A DNA stretch of 34,647 nucleotides, from the NCBI GenBank assembly GCA_013368795.1, contig JABFXX010000117.1, forward strand, positions 1 through 34,647. The letters are read 5' to 3'. Made by a program: the position numbers and the translations under genes. Shown in pieces: positions 6,389 through 14,503 of the stretch (its first letter is position 1; each line of letters starts with the position of its first letter). The notes beneath the pieces were generated by a model, which did not search any database, was not told where the DNA came from, and saw only the letters and a list, made by a program, of their open reading frames with translations. Source of the stretch: Kofleriaceae bacterium. GTDB lineage: Bacteria > Myxococcota_A > Polyangia > Haliangiales > Haliangiaceae.

Positions 6389-8386
6389 ATGGAGCGTGCT
6401 CACGGTCGGAAGGTAGGCGGCGCGGGACAGGCGAGCATCGAGCCGGGCCCGGAGCCGGGCAAAGGAAGCGCATCCGAGCGGCTCGCGGGAACGTCGCAGC
6501 GCAAGGGCTCGCATATCGATTGGAACCGCCTGCCGTTCGGCGGCTCGGCGACCTCCGGCGGCCTTCCGGACGACGTCCGTCCCGGCCTCGAGTCCGCGTT
6601 CGGGATGGACCTGTCGGGCGTGCGCGTCCATCGCGACAGTGCCGAAGCCGCCGAGCTCGGCGCCGAAGCATTCGCGCGTGGCTCCGACATCCACTTCGCG
6701 CCCGGTCGAGACGCGAGCGATCGACAACTACTCGCGCACGAGGTCGCTCACGTCGTGCAGCAGGCCGAGGGGCGCGTCGCACCGACCCTCCAGGCGAAGG
6801 GCATGGCGCTCAATGATAGCGACGGGCTCGAGGCCGAGGCCGACCGCATGGCGGTCGAGGCGCTCGCCGGACGTGTCGCGCGCACGGGGCCGCCACTTGC
6901 ACCGGTGACCGGACAGGTCGCGCAGGGATTCTTCACACACTCGGGCCGACGTCTCACCGAGCGCTCCAAGGAGGTGCTCGCCGTGCGAGAGGCGCTACGA
7001 GAAAATGGCAAGAGCGCCAGTGTGCTCGCATCGTTCGGCTCGATGGCGCAGTCGAGCAAGCCCGCCGGCACGCTCGCCGACTTCGCACGCAGGCATCAAC
7101 TCGGCAGCATCAGCTCGATCGTGGAGGCGTACGAACGTTCCGACGACTCCGGCTCCGACTCCGGTTCCGACTCCGGTTCCGACTCCGGCTCCGACTCCGG
7201 CTCCGACTCCGAGTCCAGCTCCGAGGACGAGCGCGATGCGAGCCCGCCGCGTCGCCAACCCAAAGTTCAGCGCTCGCCGGAGATGGAGCGGCGCGCCGCG
7301 GCCGAGCATCCAGCCAAGCGCGGGCGCGTCGAGATCAAGGCCGGCCCGCCCGCGCCATCCACCGCGCGACCGCCGGCGCCATCCAAGGCGCGAGCGCCGG
7401 CGCCATCCAGTGCGCGACCGCCCGCCGCAACGCCCGCGGCCCGACCCACGAACGGGGCCCGCCTGCTGCTCAAGCAGTTCGGTGGCTCGACTGGCTCGAG
7501 GGCCGGAGACACACTCGGAATCTCGCCCCAGCAGTCGCGACGCTATCACGCGCTCGATCTCGGCAAAGGTGACCAGCAGAAGGCACAGACCACGTTTCGC
7601 ACGCAGCAGGCGATGCTGGATCCGGAGAGCGACGCGTCCGAGTGGGAGTCGTTCAGCGACGACGACAGCGGCCTCTTGAAGACCGCAACCCTGACCCATC
7701 GCCACGACGATCACATCGGAACGCCCGCGGAACGGAACGCATTCGAGGCGATCAATGTCGGCACGTCGCGTCCCGCGGACCTCCCGAAGACGAAGGCCCG
7801 GTCGGTAACGAAGTCGGGAGACCGGCTGTTCGGGTTCCGAGAACGGACGCGGGGGCTGACGGTGACCGGCAGCGCGATCGTCCCCGATCCCCCGAAGTCG
7901 GTGAAGCAGAAGGTGGATGACAACGAGCTCAGCCTCGGTGCCCTCATCAAGGTCGATCACACGCAGGGAGCCAAGACGCGCCGCGCGTTCACGTTTCTGA
8001 CGCTCGGCGATATGACGCCCAAGGAGGCGCACGATCCGGTGAAGTCCGCCGTGGAGGAGGACAAGCACCCCGTCGACCTGCTCAAGCTCTCGCACCATGG
8101 CTCGGAGAACAACATCGGGGCCGTGCCCGCCGATGCGGTCGGCAAGCAGACCCGCATCCTGATCTCCGGCTACACGCTGACCGACACCAAGAAGCTGGCG
8201 GAGTTCCTCGAGGGTCACAAGCACGGCGAGGTCTTCATCCTGTTCCGGACAAAGGAGCTCGCCCAGCGCCTGACGACCACGGTCGTGTGGAAGCGGCTCG
8301 AGGCGCAGGGCGTGAAGGTCGCGCGCGACTACCTGGTCTCCATCGACGCGACGGGCAAGGTCACCCAGCAGGCCTTTAGCTTGTAG
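6389..8386 (+). CDS. DUF4157 (eCIS-core) protein fused to a ComEC-like metallo-beta-lactamase-fold domain
   Basis: Numbering from ATG 6389 (665 aa). Residues about 54-125 are a textbook DUF4157/eCIS-core domain: FGMDLSGVRVH, then AAELGAEAFARG, IHFAPG and LLAHEVAHVVQQ with metal-site HEVAH at 117-121. The usual second element, LEAEADRMA, follows at about 144-152. DUF4157 proteins are strongly associated with extracellular contractile injection systems as cargo or cargo-linked factors. A helical segment leads to a Ser/Asp/Gly repeat (about 254-275), then a Pro/Ala-rich linker with repeated PAPS motifs. The C-terminal half (about 365-665) carries metallo-beta-lactamase-fold signatures: THRHDDHIG (H437, H439, D441, H442), TLGDM (D541) and KLSHHGSEN (H569, H570), most like the ComEC/Rec2 hydrolase branch, some of whose members are nucleases. 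No signal peptide. A GTG at 6371 is an alternative start; neither has a good ribosome binding site. No eCIS tube or sheath genes are in the window. Confidence 0.9.
   Translation: MERAHGRKVGGAGQASIEPGPEPGKGSASERLAGTSQRKGSHIDWNRLPFGGSATSGGLPDDVRPGLESAFGMDLSGVRVHRDSAEAAELGAEAFARGSDIHFAPGRDASDRQLLAHEVAHVVQQAEGRVAPTLQAKGMALNDSDGLEAEADRMAVEALAGRVARTGPPLAPVTGQVAQGFFTHSGRRLTERSKEVLAVREALRENGKSASVLASFGSMAQSSKPAGTLADFARRHQLGSISSIVEAYERSDDSGSDSGSDSGSDSGSDSGSDSESSSEDERDASPPRRQPKVQRSPEMERRAAAEHPAKRGRVEIKAGPPAPSTARPPAPSKARAPAPSSARPPAATPAARPTNGARLLLKQFGGSTGSRAGDTLGISPQQSRRYHALDLGKGDQQKAQTTFRTQQAMLDPESDASEWESFSDDDSGLLKTATLTHRHDDHIGTPAERNAFEAINVGTSRPADLPKTKARSVTKSGDRLFGFRERTRGLTVTGSAIVPDPPKSVKQKVDDNELSLGALIKVDHTQGAKTRRAFTFLTLGDMTPKEAHDPVKSAVEEDKHPVDLLKLSHHGSENNIGAVPADAVGKQTRILISGYTLTDTKKLAEFLEGHKHGEVFILFRTKELAQRLTTTVVWKRLEAQGVKVARDYLVSIDATGKVTQQAFSL
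7151..7210 (+). repeat. Five tandem 12-bp units encoding (GSDS)5 linker
   Basis: The unit is GGYTCCGACTCC, repeated five times with only the third base of the Gly codon varying (C or T). It encodes an acidic Gly-Ser-Asp-Ser linker between the DUF4157 half and the hydrolase half of the surrounding gene. The near identity of the units suggests recent slippage expansion. Confidence 0.9.
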
Positions 8387-8405
8387 GCCGTGCTATCACG
8401 ATCGG

Positions 8406-10076
8406 GTGCGCTGGGTGCTCCTGATCGTGCTCGCGGCGTCGGTCGCCGAAGCCGGCCCGATCGTCGAGATCCAGGCGCACACGCAGGTCTCGATCACCGC
8501 GGTCAACCAGCGCGAGAACGGCATGGTCGAGGTGCGCGGTCGGCTGACCGACAAGCTCACCGGCGACGGCATCGCCAACGAGCGCGTCTACGTCACGCTC
8601 GGCGGCCAGAAGGCATCGCACTTCACGTTCCAGGACGGCTCGTTCGCCATCGAGCTGCCGGCGCCGCCCGGCCCCGTCGACGTCACGCTCGAGTATCGCG
8701 GCGGTTCCCGGCTCGAGAAGGCAGACGCGGTGACGATGCACACCGACCCGGCCAAGACGCCGGTGCGGATCGAGATCGTGAAGACACAGGAGGACCCGAC
8801 CGGCGCGCGCATTCGCACCGATGCGGTCGGCGAGTCCGAGGGCAACCTGTCGGTCCCCGTCGAGCTGGCGGTCGCGCCCGTCGGTACCGAGGTCTGGAAG
8901 ACGCTGCGCGTGGTGACGAGCGGCACCGAGGCCGTGCTGACGCGGACCGAGGCCGGCGGGCCCGGCACGCACCGCCTGCGCGCGTTGTTCACGGGCGACG
9001 AGACGCACCAGCCCGGCAGCCAGATCGTGTCGATCGAGCTGACGAGCGGCACGACGACGTCGATGTCGCTGTCGTCGAAGAGCCTCGCGTACGAGGACGA
9101 GCTCGTCGTCACGGGTCGCGTGATCGACGACGACGGAAAGCCGGTCGCGCAGGCTGCCGTCACGCTCAAGTCCGGCGACCGCCGGCTCGCGCAGGGCGCG
9201 ACCAACGACGACGGCCGTTACCGGTTCGAGGTCGAGGCCGAGATCATCGGCCAGGGCGACGCGATCGGGATCCAGGTCGACACCGATCCGGGCACGTCGT
9301 TCATCCGGCCGAGCCACGCCGATCCCGTCGTCATCAAGATCGCCCCGCCGCAGCCCGTGCCGGTGTCGTGGACCGTCGCCGCGTTCGTCGCGACCGTGCT
9401 CGCGGCAGGCGGGTTCTTCGCAGCGCGCACCAAGCCGTGGCGCCGGCTCCGCAGGCCCGCGCCTCCCGCCGATGTGCCGAGCGAGGAAGGCGAGATCGAG
9501 CAGGTGAAGGGCGGCCTCGTCGTCGCCAAGCCGGGTGTTGTCGCGACGCTTCGCCGGCCGAACGACGAGGGATTCGCGGGCGTCGTCCGCGACACCGTTC
9601 GCGGCCGGCCGATCGCCGAGGCGGTCGTGTCGGTCGTCCTCGGCTCAGAAGAGCGCGAGACGCGCACGGCCGCCGACGGCAGCTTCGCGATCGAGAACCT
9701 GGGGCCCGGCGACTGGCGCGCCGAGGTCGCGGCGCCGGGTCACGTCACCGAGCGCTTCGCCGTCTCGATCCCTCACCGCGGCGAGCTGCGCGGCGTCCGC
9801 GTCGACCTCGTCCCCGTCCGCGAGCGCGTGTTCCAGCTCTACCGCCGCGCCGCCGAGCCCGTGCTGCCGGAGGCCCGGCTGTGGGGCATCTGGTCGCCGA
9901 GGCAGATCGTCGACCACGTCCGCTCCCGACGGCCGAGCCCTGCCCTCGCCGACCTGACCGACTTCGTCGAGGAGGTCTACTTCTCGCCGCGCGTCGCCGC
10001 CGAGTCGCTGCTGGGCGAGGCGGGAGCAAGGGTCGATCGCGCGATCGGCGAGCGTGCCCGTCCGCCTGCACGTTGA
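8406..10076 (+). CDS. Membrane protein with carboxypeptidase-regulatory-like/Ig-like domains
   Basis: 556 aa from GTG 8406, 19 bp after the DUF4157 gene. A signal peptide (MRWVLLIVLAASVAEA) is followed by an exported half of about 300 residues made of beta-sandwich repeats. These include a carboxypeptidase-regulatory-like module with the typical VTGRVIDDDGKPVAQAAVTL at about 237. One transmembrane helix (about 319-339, TVAAFVATVLAAGGFFAA) follows. The C-terminal half contains another such module (GVVRDTVRGRPIAEAVV, then TAADGSFAIENL). The last 90 residues (FQLYRRAAEPVL, IWSPRQIVDHV, LTDFVEEVYFSP) resemble DUF4129, a domain often seen beside transglutaminase-type envelope proteins; that match is from pattern memory. 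The role is unknown, probably cell-envelope binding or assembly. ftsY begins 15 bp downstream. Confidence 0.8.
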   Translation: MRWVLLIVLAASVAEAGPIVEIQAHTQVSITAVNQRENGMVEVRGRLTDKLTGDGIANERVYVTLGGQKASHFTFQDGSFAIELPAPPGPVDVTLEYRGGSRLEKADAVTMHTDPAKTPVRIEIVKTQEDPTGARIRTDAVGESEGNLSVPVELAVAPVGTEVWKTLRVVTSGTEAVLTRTEAGGPGTHRLRALFTGDETHQPGSQIVSIELTSGTTTSMSLSSKSLAYEDELVVTGRVIDDDGKPVAQAAVTLKSGDRRLAQGATNDDGRYRFEVEAEIIGQGDAIGIQVDTDPGTSFIRPSHADPVVIKIAPPQPVPVSWTVAAFVATVLAAGGFFAARTKPWRRLRRPAPPADVPSEEGEIEQVKGGLVVAKPGVVATLRRPNDEGFAGVVRDTVRGRPIAEAVVSVVLGSEERETRTAADGSFAIENLGPGDWRAEVAAPGHVTERFAVSIPHRGELRGVRVDLVPVRERVFQLYRRAAEPVLPEARLWGIWSPRQIVDHVRSRRPSPALADLTDFVEEVYFSPRVAAESLLGEAGARVDRAIGERARPPAR

Positions 10077-10091
10077 GCTATAACGCTCGCG

Positions 10092-11294
10092 ATGGAGACG
10101 ACTGAGCTGTTGCAGCTGGCGATCGCGATCGTGGTGATCGCGGCCGTGCTGCTGCTGTTGCGCCGCGCCGGCACCAAGAGCCGCGCCAAGTCGGCCGCCG
10201 GCGTGCGCGAGCGCCTCGGCGTCGAGGAAGCCGCCCCGGTCAAGCGCCGCCGACCGATCCGCGAGAAGAAGGCCGTCGAAGAGAAGGCCCGCGAAGAGGA
10301 AGAAGAGGAAGAGGAGCGCGAGGCCGCTCGCGAGGAGGCCGAGGAGGAAGAGGTCGCCGCCGACGAGGCAACCGCCGCTGCCTACAAGGCGGGCCTCGCC
10401 AAGACGCGCGGCGGCTTCGTCGCCCGGCTCGGCAAGCTGTTCGGCAAGAAGAAGATCGACGCGACGACGGTCGACGAGCTCGAGGAGGTGCTGTTCACCG
10501 CCGACATCGGGCCGCGCGCCGCCGACCGCATCTTCCAGTCGGTGAAGAAGGGCCTGTCCAAGGACGATCTCGAGAGCTCCGACAAGATCTGGAAGCAGAT
10601 CCGCAGGACCTCGAAGGAGATCCTGTCCGTCGACGCCAAGCCTGTGGACATGGCGAAGAAGCCGTTCGTGCTGCTCGTCCTCGGCGTCAACGGCGTTGGC
10701 AAGACGACCACGATCGGCAAGCTGGCGACGAAGTGGACCGACGAGGGCAAGAAGGTCCTGCTCGCCGCGGGCGACACGTTCCGCGCCGCTGCGACCGAGC
10801 AGCTCGAGGAGTGGGCGAAGCGATCGGGCGCCGACATCGTGAAGGGCAAGCCGCAGGGCGACCCGTCGTCGGTGATCTTCGACGCGATCAAGAAGGGCAA
10901 CGACGAGGGCTACGACATCGTCATCTGCGATACCGCAGGTCGCCTGCACTCGAACGTCGGCCTCATGGACGAGCTCAAGAAGCTGCGCCGCGTCTCCGAC
11001 AAGGCGATGACGGGCGCGCCGCACGAGACCTGGATGGTCCTGGACTCGACCACCGGCCAGAACGCCATCTCCCAGGCCAAGACGTTCAAGGCCGACATGG
11101 AGATCACAGGAATCGTGCTCACCAAGCTCGACGGCTCCGCGAAGGGCGGCGTCGTGCTCGGAATCTGCGACGAGCTGAAGGTCCCGGTGCGATTTATCGG
11201 CGTCGGCGAGAAAAAAGAAGACCTGCGTCCATTCGACGCTGCGGCCTTCGTCGAGGCCCTGTTTTCGGACGCTGGAAGCACCGACGCCGCCTGA
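10092..11294 (+). CDS. ftsY: Signal recognition particle receptor FtsY
   Basis: FtsY is the membrane-bound GTPase that receives ribosome-SRP complexes for co-translational insertion. The 400-aa protein has an N-terminal hydrophobic helix (about 6-24, [17 protein letters not shown]), then a strongly acidic Glu/Ala stretch (about 58-95), the A-domain usual in proteobacterial FtsY. The NG domain follows: helical N part (about 100-185), then G-domain motifs [10 protein letters not shown] (G1), [11 protein letters not shown] (G2), DTAGR (G3), [10 protein letters not shown] (G4) and the closing [12 protein letters not shown]. The true N-terminal transmembrane helix differs from E. coli FtsY, which is peripheral, but is seen in delta-proteobacterial forms. 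The ATG start fits the hydrophobic helix. Confidence 0.97.
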   Translation: METTELLQLAIAIVVIAAVLLLLRRAGTKSRAKSAAGVRERLGVEEAAPVKRRRPIREKKAVEEKAREEEEEEEEREAAREEAEEEEVAADEATAAAYKAGLAKTRGGFVARLGKLFGKKKIDATTVDELEEVLFTADIGPRAADRIFQSVKKGLSKDDLESSDKIWKQIRRTSKEILSVDAKPVDMAKKPFVLLVLGVNGVGKTTTIGKLATKWTDEGKKVLLAAGDTFRAAATEQLEEWAKRSGADIVKGKPQGDPSSVIFDAIKKGNDEGYDIVICDTAGRLHSNVGLMDELKKLRRVSDKAMTGAPHETWMVLDSTTGQNAISQAKTFKADMEITGIVLTKLDGSAKGGVVLGICDELKVPVRFIGVGEKKEDLRPFDAAAFVEALFSDAGSTDAA

Positions 11295-11368
11295 ACGGGG
11301 TAGCCCCTCCGAGGAGCCCCCATTGGTTCGGCCCCTGGCTCGTCGCAATTGAGCCGGATCCCGCGTGT

Positions 11369-11389
11369 CTAGGTAGGACCCAAACCTAG
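11369..11389. promoter_or_regulatory. Inverted repeat upstream of the first barrel gene
   Basis: CTAGGT and ACCTAG arms are separated by 9 bases, 35 bp before the barrel gene start, in the 129-bp gap after ftsY. It could be an operator or leader hairpin. The same gap holds a small GGGG-TAG-CCCC hairpin just after the ftsY stop, without a T-run. Confidence 0.3.
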
Positions 11390-11423
11390 GCAACATGCTT
11401 GTGATGCAAAAAAGGGCTGTGTT

Positions 11424-12395
11424 ATGAAGCCGATACGAATGCGGACCACCAGCCATCGCGCTAGGTCCCTCTTGATCGTCGCACTCGGGGTGGCTCTGAC
11501 GAGCACGTCGTTTGCGCAGGGCAAGAAGGACAACAAAGCTCCTGCTCCTGCACCTGCACCTGCTGCCGGCGAACAGAAAGCCGGCGACGAGGGCATCGAG
11601 ATCGACGAGCCGAAGACAGACGACGGCACGATCGACATGGAGGAAGAGGAGAAGCCTCAGGCTTCCCTCGAGGCCGACCTCAACGCCACCGAGACAACGA
11701 CGGCGGTGAAGGCGGGCCCGGTGAAGAAGACGCCGCTGTCCTGGAAGGACATCCTCGTTGTCGTTCGCAAGCCGTTCCTCAAGGTCCGCCGCACGGAGCT
11801 CAATCCGTTCACGTCGGTCTCGATGAACGACAACATGATCCGCCACTACTCGATCGGTGGCGAGTTCGCGTACTACCTGACGGACGTCCTCGCGGTCGGC
11901 GTCGAAGGTCAGTACTACGTCCACGCGTTCAACGAGCCGTTCGACCTCGTCGCCCGCCAGGCGCGTCGTCTGCCGACGGTCAACCAGTACAACTGGAGCG
12001 CGTCGCTGAACTTCCACTACGTGCCCGTGTACGGCAAGTTCGCCGTGCTCGATCGCAAGCTCATTGCCTGGGAGGTGTTCTTCACCGCCGGCATCGGCGC
12101 TGGTCAGAGCGAGGTGATTCCGCGCGACACCAAGTACCCCGGCTTCACCAACATCCTCATCCAGCCGAACGTCGGCGCGAGCATGCGCTTCTTCCTGGCG
12201 AAGTGGCTGACGGTGAACCTTGGCATCCGCGACTACATGTTCATCGACAAGTTCGAGCCGACCGATCGCGCGATGTACACGAGCGCGAGCGCGGCGAAGG
12301 ACAACGCGGACAGCGCCTTCATCAACAACGTCATGTTCCAGCTCGGCGTCAGCTTCTGGCTGCCGACGACGTTCGAGTACACGACCTTCCGCTGA
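11424..12395 (+). CDS. Outer-membrane beta-barrel protein (Myxococcales-type)
   Basis: 323 aa. A basic, hydrophobic N-terminus ending near SFAQG is a secretion signal. It is followed by a low-complexity Pro/Ala and Asp/Glu region (about 35-95), then a beta-barrel part from about 110. Strand-like alternation such as YSIGGEFAYYLTDVLAVGVEGQYY and FFLAKWLTVNLGIRDYMF is visible, and the protein ends in aromatic/hydrophobic residues (EYTTFR). The segment layout matches the outer-membrane beta-barrel domain family of myxobacteria (TIGR04565, from memory), some members of which belong to gliding or envelope complexes. AGGG lies at a good distance upstream of the ATG. The next gene, 17 bp downstream, is a diverged paralogue, so the two likely work together in the outer membrane. 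Confidence 0.85.
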   Translation: MKPIRMRTTSHRARSLLIVALGVALTSTSFAQGKKDNKAPAPAPAPAAGEQKAGDEGIEIDEPKTDDGTIDMEEEEKPQASLEADLNATETTTAVKAGPVKKTPLSWKDILVVVRKPFLKVRRTELNPFTSVSMNDNMIRHYSIGGEFAYYLTDVLAVGVEGQYYVHAFNEPFDLVARQARRLPTVNQYNWSASLNFHYVPVYGKFAVLDRKLIAWEVFFTAGIGAGQSEVIPRDTKYPGFTNILIQPNVGASMRFFLAKWLTVNLGIRDYMFIDKFEPTDRAMYTSASAAKDNADSAFINNVMFQLGVSFWLPTTFEYTTFR

Positions 12396-12412
12396 TCGAA
12401 AGAGCCCAGACC

Positions 12413-13330
12413 ATGAGCACCAAGCCCATTCTTCTGGCCGCGCTGATCAGCGTGGCGTTCCCCACCGCCGAAGCGTTCGCCGATGGCCCGACCGCGGCGA
12501 ACACCAGCGCGCAGAGCGCGGGTGGATCTGGCGGTCGCCGTCTCAACAGCCTGCACAGCGACGTCGCCGTTCGCAGCCGTCGCCTGCTCGTCCGCAACCG
12601 CTTCGAGCTGACGCCGCTGTTCGAGTCGACAATCAACGCCGAGTTCCAGCACATCGTCGGCGGCGGTCTCAAGCTCGAGTATCACCTCGGCGACATGCTC
12701 TCGATCGGTGCGCTCGGCGTCGGCTCGACGCAGTTCAACACGAAGCTGGTCGACCGCATCGTCCCGTCGCTCGATACGATGTCGAACCCGGACCAGCGCG
12801 ATCCGTCGCAGGACGAGTTCCTGCTGCGCCTCAACAAGATGCCGGTCCACGGCGCGGCGTACATCAGCATCACGCCGTGGTACGGCAAGCTCGCCGCGTT
12901 CAGCACGGCGTTCGTCGCGTTCGACTTCTACTTCCAGGGCGGCGTCTCGTTCGCCCAGCTGAAGAGCGACTGCCCGGCGTCGGTCTGTAACGACCCGTCG
13001 CCCGGCAAGCCTCGCCCCGGCGGCCCGATGGGCGAGATGCTTCCGCCCGACAACAACCCGAACAACGACCCGCCGCTCAACGACGGTACGCGCGTTGGCC
13101 TCTACCTCGGTGGCGGCCTTCACGTGTTCCTGAGCGACTTCATCGCGCTCGACCTGTCGGTGCGCGATTACGCGTTCAGCGACAACCCGTCGGGCGCCGA
13201 CTACAACGCCGACCGCTTCGTCGGAAAGAACGAGGCGACCGGCGACGACGACAATCGGTTCCTGCACCACCTGTTCTTCGGTGCCGGCATCTCGATCATG
13301 TTCCCCATGACCGTGAAGCGGACGCCCTGA
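12413..13330 (+). CDS. Outer-membrane beta-barrel protein, paralogue of preceding gene
   Basis: 305 aa from ATG 12413; an in-frame start inside the previous gene was rejected because MSTKPILLAALISVAFPTAEAFA is a clean signal peptide. The mature part carries RRLLVRNRFELTPLFESTI, parallel to the KVRRTELNPFTSVSM region of the upstream protein. Barrel strands follow (LKLEYHLGDMLSIGALGVG, then LGGGLHVFLSDFIALDLSVRDY). A Pro/Asn/Gly-rich loop with two cysteines (about 185-220) probably projects from the barrel. A strong terminator follows at 13466. Its likely role is a structural or channel protein paired with the upstream barrel; no substrate can be named. Confidence 0.85.
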   Translation: MSTKPILLAALISVAFPTAEAFADGPTAANTSAQSAGGSGGRRLNSLHSDVAVRSRRLLVRNRFELTPLFESTINAEFQHIVGGGLKLEYHLGDMLSIGALGVGSTQFNTKLVDRIVPSLDTMSNPDQRDPSQDEFLLRLNKMPVHGAAYISITPWYGKLAAFSTAFVAFDFYFQGGVSFAQLKSDCPASVCNDPSPGKPRPGGPMGEMLPPDNNPNNDPPLNDGTRVGLYLGGGLHVFLSDFIALDLSVRDYAFSDNPSGADYNADRFVGKNEATGDDDNRFLHHLFFGAGISIMFPMTVKRTP

Positions 13331-13355
13331 ACCGGACACCGCACTTCATCTAAGT

Positions 13356-13477
13356 TGACGCCCTGCCAAACGCGAAGCGTAGGCGGGCGAACTCGGCCAC
13401 ACGAAGTGTGGGTCCGCCGAAGGCGGGCGGAGCGCGAAGCGCGACCCGAGTGGTCACCGAAGGTGACGCCCTGCCAA
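13356..13477 (+). repeat. 14-bp direct repeat flanking the GAA-hairpin array
   Basis: TGACGCCCTGCCAA occurs at 13356-13369 and again at 13464-13477, exactly 108 bp apart. The second copy contains the left arm of the intrinsic terminator; the first copy could pair with the same right arm instead. A shorter related piece, GACGCCCTGA, forms the end of the upstream gene at 13321. Confidence 0.9.
13370..13467 (+). repeat. Array of five mini-hairpins with identical GAA loops
   Basis: Five perfect short palindromes lie in 98 bp, each closed by C-GAA-G: ACGC/GCGT (13370-13380), CCACAC/GTGTGG (13397-13411), CCGCC/GGCGG (13414-13426), GCGC/GCGC (13432-13442) and GTCACC/GGTGAC (13453-13467). Stems differ in sequence and length (4-6 bp) but the loop is constant. 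The array sits between the second barrel gene and its terminator, so it would be in the 3' untranslated RNA. C-GAA-G triloops of the GCGAAGC type are known to be unusually stable in DNA. Function unknown. Confidence 0.85.
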
Positions 13478-13497
13478 CGCAATTGGCAGGGCGTTTT
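13466..13497 (+). terminator. Intrinsic terminator
   Basis: A perfect 12-bp stem (ACGCCCTGCCAA with TTGGCAGGGCGT), a 5-nt loop CGCAA, then a short T-run (TTTT, including the last stem base). It closes the transcript of the two barrel genes. Confidence 0.85.
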
Positions 13498-13563
13498 CGT
13501 AAGTGGCCGAGATCCTGTAAGCTCGGCTGGACCGCCACTTGCTGATATCGGCGGTCTGGATTC

Positions 13564-13941
13564 ATGCGGCGCATCATCACCCTCTTTCTCGCGGCGGGCC
13601 TCGGCCTGGCCGGGTGTGTCACGCCCTCGATCCCGATCCCACCGCCCGAGCCGGCGCTGATGACCTTCTCGGTCACGACGGACCCGAACGGCGCCATCAC
13701 GTCGGCGTCGCTGACGTACCCGGCGACCGAGAGCTACAAGGGCGGCGTCGTCTACGTGTTCAACCGGACGCTCGGTCACGGCAGCATCGACCTCGTGAAC
13801 GCCGACGGCAGCGTCGGCCCGACGAGCCCGGTGCCCGCGGCGGCCGGTAACTCGCTCGTCATCTCGATCGAGAACGACGACCAGACCGTGTCGACGTGCG
13901 TGCTCCTGCGCGAGGGCATGCCGTCGAGCTACTGCCCGTAG
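13564..13941 (+). CDS. Small predicted lipoprotein
   Basis: 125 aa. Signal peptide MRRIITLFLAAGLGLAGC with a classic lipobox LAGC, then a Pro-rich spacer and about 90 residues of beta-rich sequence (MTFSVTTDPNGAITSASLTYP, then NSLVISIEN). There are two more cysteines near the C-terminus (CVLLREGMPSSYC), probably a disulfide. The fold looks like a small Ig-like or carboxypeptidase-regulatory-like sandwich; no family recognised. It stands alone after the terminator and converges with the PDZ gene. Confidence 0.8.
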   Translation: MRRIITLFLAAGLGLAGCVTPSIPIPPPEPALMTFSVTTDPNGAITSASLTYPATESYKGGVVYVFNRTLGHGSIDLVNADGSVGPTSPVPAAAGNSLVISIENDDQTVSTCVLLREGMPSSYCP

Positions 13942-13987
13942 CGACCGCTCGCGCGATCACGACGGGTCAGCGGCGCGTGCTCCGCGC

Positions 13988-14503
13988 TCAGTACGAAACG
14001 ATCGGCCAGGCCGAGAGCGTCGGCCGCAGCGTCGCCATGTCGCCATTGCGCTCGACGACGAGCGAGGGCTGCGCACCCGGCGTCGAGCCGTAGATGCGCT
14101 CCTGCAGGTCGTTCGCGCTGCGAATCGGCGCGCCGTCGATCGACACGACGTGATCGCCGGGCTTCAGGTGAATCGCCTCGGCAGGCGTACCAGGCAGCAC
14201 GCTATCGATCTCGGCGATGCCGTCGCGGAACACGTAGCGGATGCCGAGGAAGCCGTGGTCCGGACGGACCTCGGTTTGCTGGACGTCCGCTGCGACGACG
14301 CGGTACGGGCAAGTTCGCACTGTCATCGAGTCGGCGACTTGCATCGCCATCAGCGTCGTCGCGAGCGCGAGACCGGACGCGACGCCGGCCATCGTGCAGA
14401 CCACGGCGACAGTGCCGAGACCTCGACTGCGTTCGTTCGGAAGCAGGGCTTCGCGACGGAGGACTGGAGAACGTTCGGGCTCGGGCGGCGTATCGACAGA
14501 CAT
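13988..14503 (-). CDS. Membrane-anchored PDZ-domain protein
   Basis: 171 aa. A charged N-terminus of about 28 residues precedes one transmembrane helix (about 30-55), placing the rest in the periplasm. Residues about 82-163 are a PDZ domain, with the peptide-binding loop GFLGI and the usual IAEIDSVLPGTPAEA, LKPGDHVVSIDGAPI and NDLQERI segments. There is no protease domain, unlike DegP or RseP families, so it is probably an adaptor that binds C-terminal tails of envelope proteins. The first cysteine region (TVRTCPYRV) lies just after the membrane helix. A purine-rich GAGGGA precedes the ATG. It is divergent from tamB, with a 131-bp shared upstream region in which no clear promoter motif was recognised. 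Confidence 0.85.
   Translation of the reverse strand: MSVDTPPEPERSPVLRREALLPNERSRGLGTVAVVCTMAGVASGLALATTLMAMQVADSMTVRTCPYRVVAADVQQTEVRPDHGFLGIRYVFRDGIAEIDSVLPGTPAEAIHLKPGDHVVSIDGAPIRSANDLQERIYGSTPGAQPSLVVERNGDMATLRPTLSAWPIVSY

Noticed and set aside
7151-7210. GSDS repeat considered as a separate mobile or regulatory repeat
   Set aside because: It is in frame, 12-bp periodic and encodes a linker, so it is part of the protein.
9645-12017. 790-codon open frame on the minus strand
   Set aside because: It is antisense to ftsY and the first barrel gene and has Leu/Arg-rich shadow composition with no recognisable motif.
13370-13467. Hairpin array considered as a CRISPR array
   Set aside because: The repeated element is only a 3-base loop, stems differ, spacers are irregular and no cas genes are present.
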